Source: Alistipes sp. (lineage in GTDB: Bacteria; Bacteroidota; Bacteroidia; Bacteroidales; Rikenellaceae). Taken from it: DNA of 7,775 bases. Below are positions 7,619-7,775 of the stretch, one piece after another (within the stretch, counting starts at the first letter, position 1; every line of letters begins with the position of its first letter). The translations under genes and the position numbers were made by a program. The DNA is taken from assembly GCA_019422485.1 (NCBI GenBank), contig JAHZDG010000016.1, forward strand, positions 44,632 to 52,406, given 5' to 3'. The notes beneath the pieces were generated by a model. It was not told the DNA's origin, made no database searches, and saw nothing but the letters and a program-made list of their open reading frames with translations.

Positions 7619-7775
7619 ATGGCAATGAAACCATTTCGAGGCCTTCGCGGCCTTTTGGTTGTCGGAGCGGCCGTTTGGTGCTGTGTGAGCTGCGGCCCGA
7701 AGACCTTGTCGTACGACGAGCTCCGAGAACGTTATTTCAATGAATTGACCGGTCAGCAAGCCAATTTGAAAGACT
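7619..7775 (+). CDS. Probable third PL8-family lipoprotein, 3'-truncated by window edge
   Basis: Only the first 52 codons are present and the frame is open to the right edge. The ATG at 7619 is followed by another in-frame ATG at 7625; either gives a lipoprotein signal peptide (basic MKPFRGLRG, a hydrophobic segment, then CCVSC with Cys25 counted from the first Met). The mature start, CGPKTLSYDELRERYFNEL, closely resembles the first residues after the lipidated Cys of the two upstream PL8 proteins (LSFDDMRLRYRESL and LSFEDMRLRYRRTL). Homology to them is therefore very likely, and a PL8 catalytic domain is expected beyond the window but cannot be seen. An A-rich leader precedes the start with no strong Shine-Dalgarno site. 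The lipoprotein call is sure; the lyase call is inference from the shared N-terminal motif and tandem position. Confidence 0.8.
   Translation, partial: MAMKPFRGLRGLLVVGAAVWCCVSCGPKTLSYDELRERYFNELTGQQANLKD

Overview
The window looks like a Bacteroidota chromosome, probably order Bacteroidales. The evidence is several lipoprotein signal peptides, A-rich leaders without strong Shine-Dalgarno sites, a TAnnTTTG-type promoter box, and gene families typical of glycan-degrading gut Bacteroidales. The GC-rich codon use, with almost no TTA, CTA or TCA codons in the large genes, would suit an Alistipes/Rikenellaceae-like genome better than Bacteroides itself. That genus-level guess is inference only. 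All genes lie on the + strand.

Left part (1-2313): the 3' portion of a Gfo/Idh/MocA-family NAD(P)-dependent oxidoreductase carrying the end of an export signal. It is followed 41 bp later by a lipoprotein with a DUF1080 / 3-keto-disaccharide hydrolase domain. The two form a probable operon that ends at a perfect 12-bp hairpin terminator. This pair matches the known oxidative route of glycoside cleavage, in which a sugar C3 hydroxyl is oxidised to a keto group and the activated glycosidic bond is then cleaved.

Middle (2314-2529): a G-rich spacer leading into a predicted promoter with a nearly continuous palindrome beside its -7 box.

Right part (2530-7775): two full-length paralogous polysaccharide lyase family 8 (PL8; hyaluronate / chondroitin AC / xanthan lyase fold) lipoproteins of 792 and 790 aa, in tandem. 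A third lipoprotein follows, cut by the window edge after 52 codons. Its mature N terminus shares the same LS-[FY]-[DE]-[DE]-x-R-x-R-Y motif, so it is very probably a third PL8 paralog. Both complete PL8 proteins keep the Asn/His/Tyr/Arg/Arg catalytic set at canonical spacing. Together the genes suggest lipid-anchored lyases that depolymerise a uronic-acid polysaccharide, next to a separately transcribed oxidoreductase/hydrolase pair that could act on released glycosides. No SusC/SusD pair, GH88, sulfatase, regulator, RNA gene, mobile element or CRISPR array is visible here.
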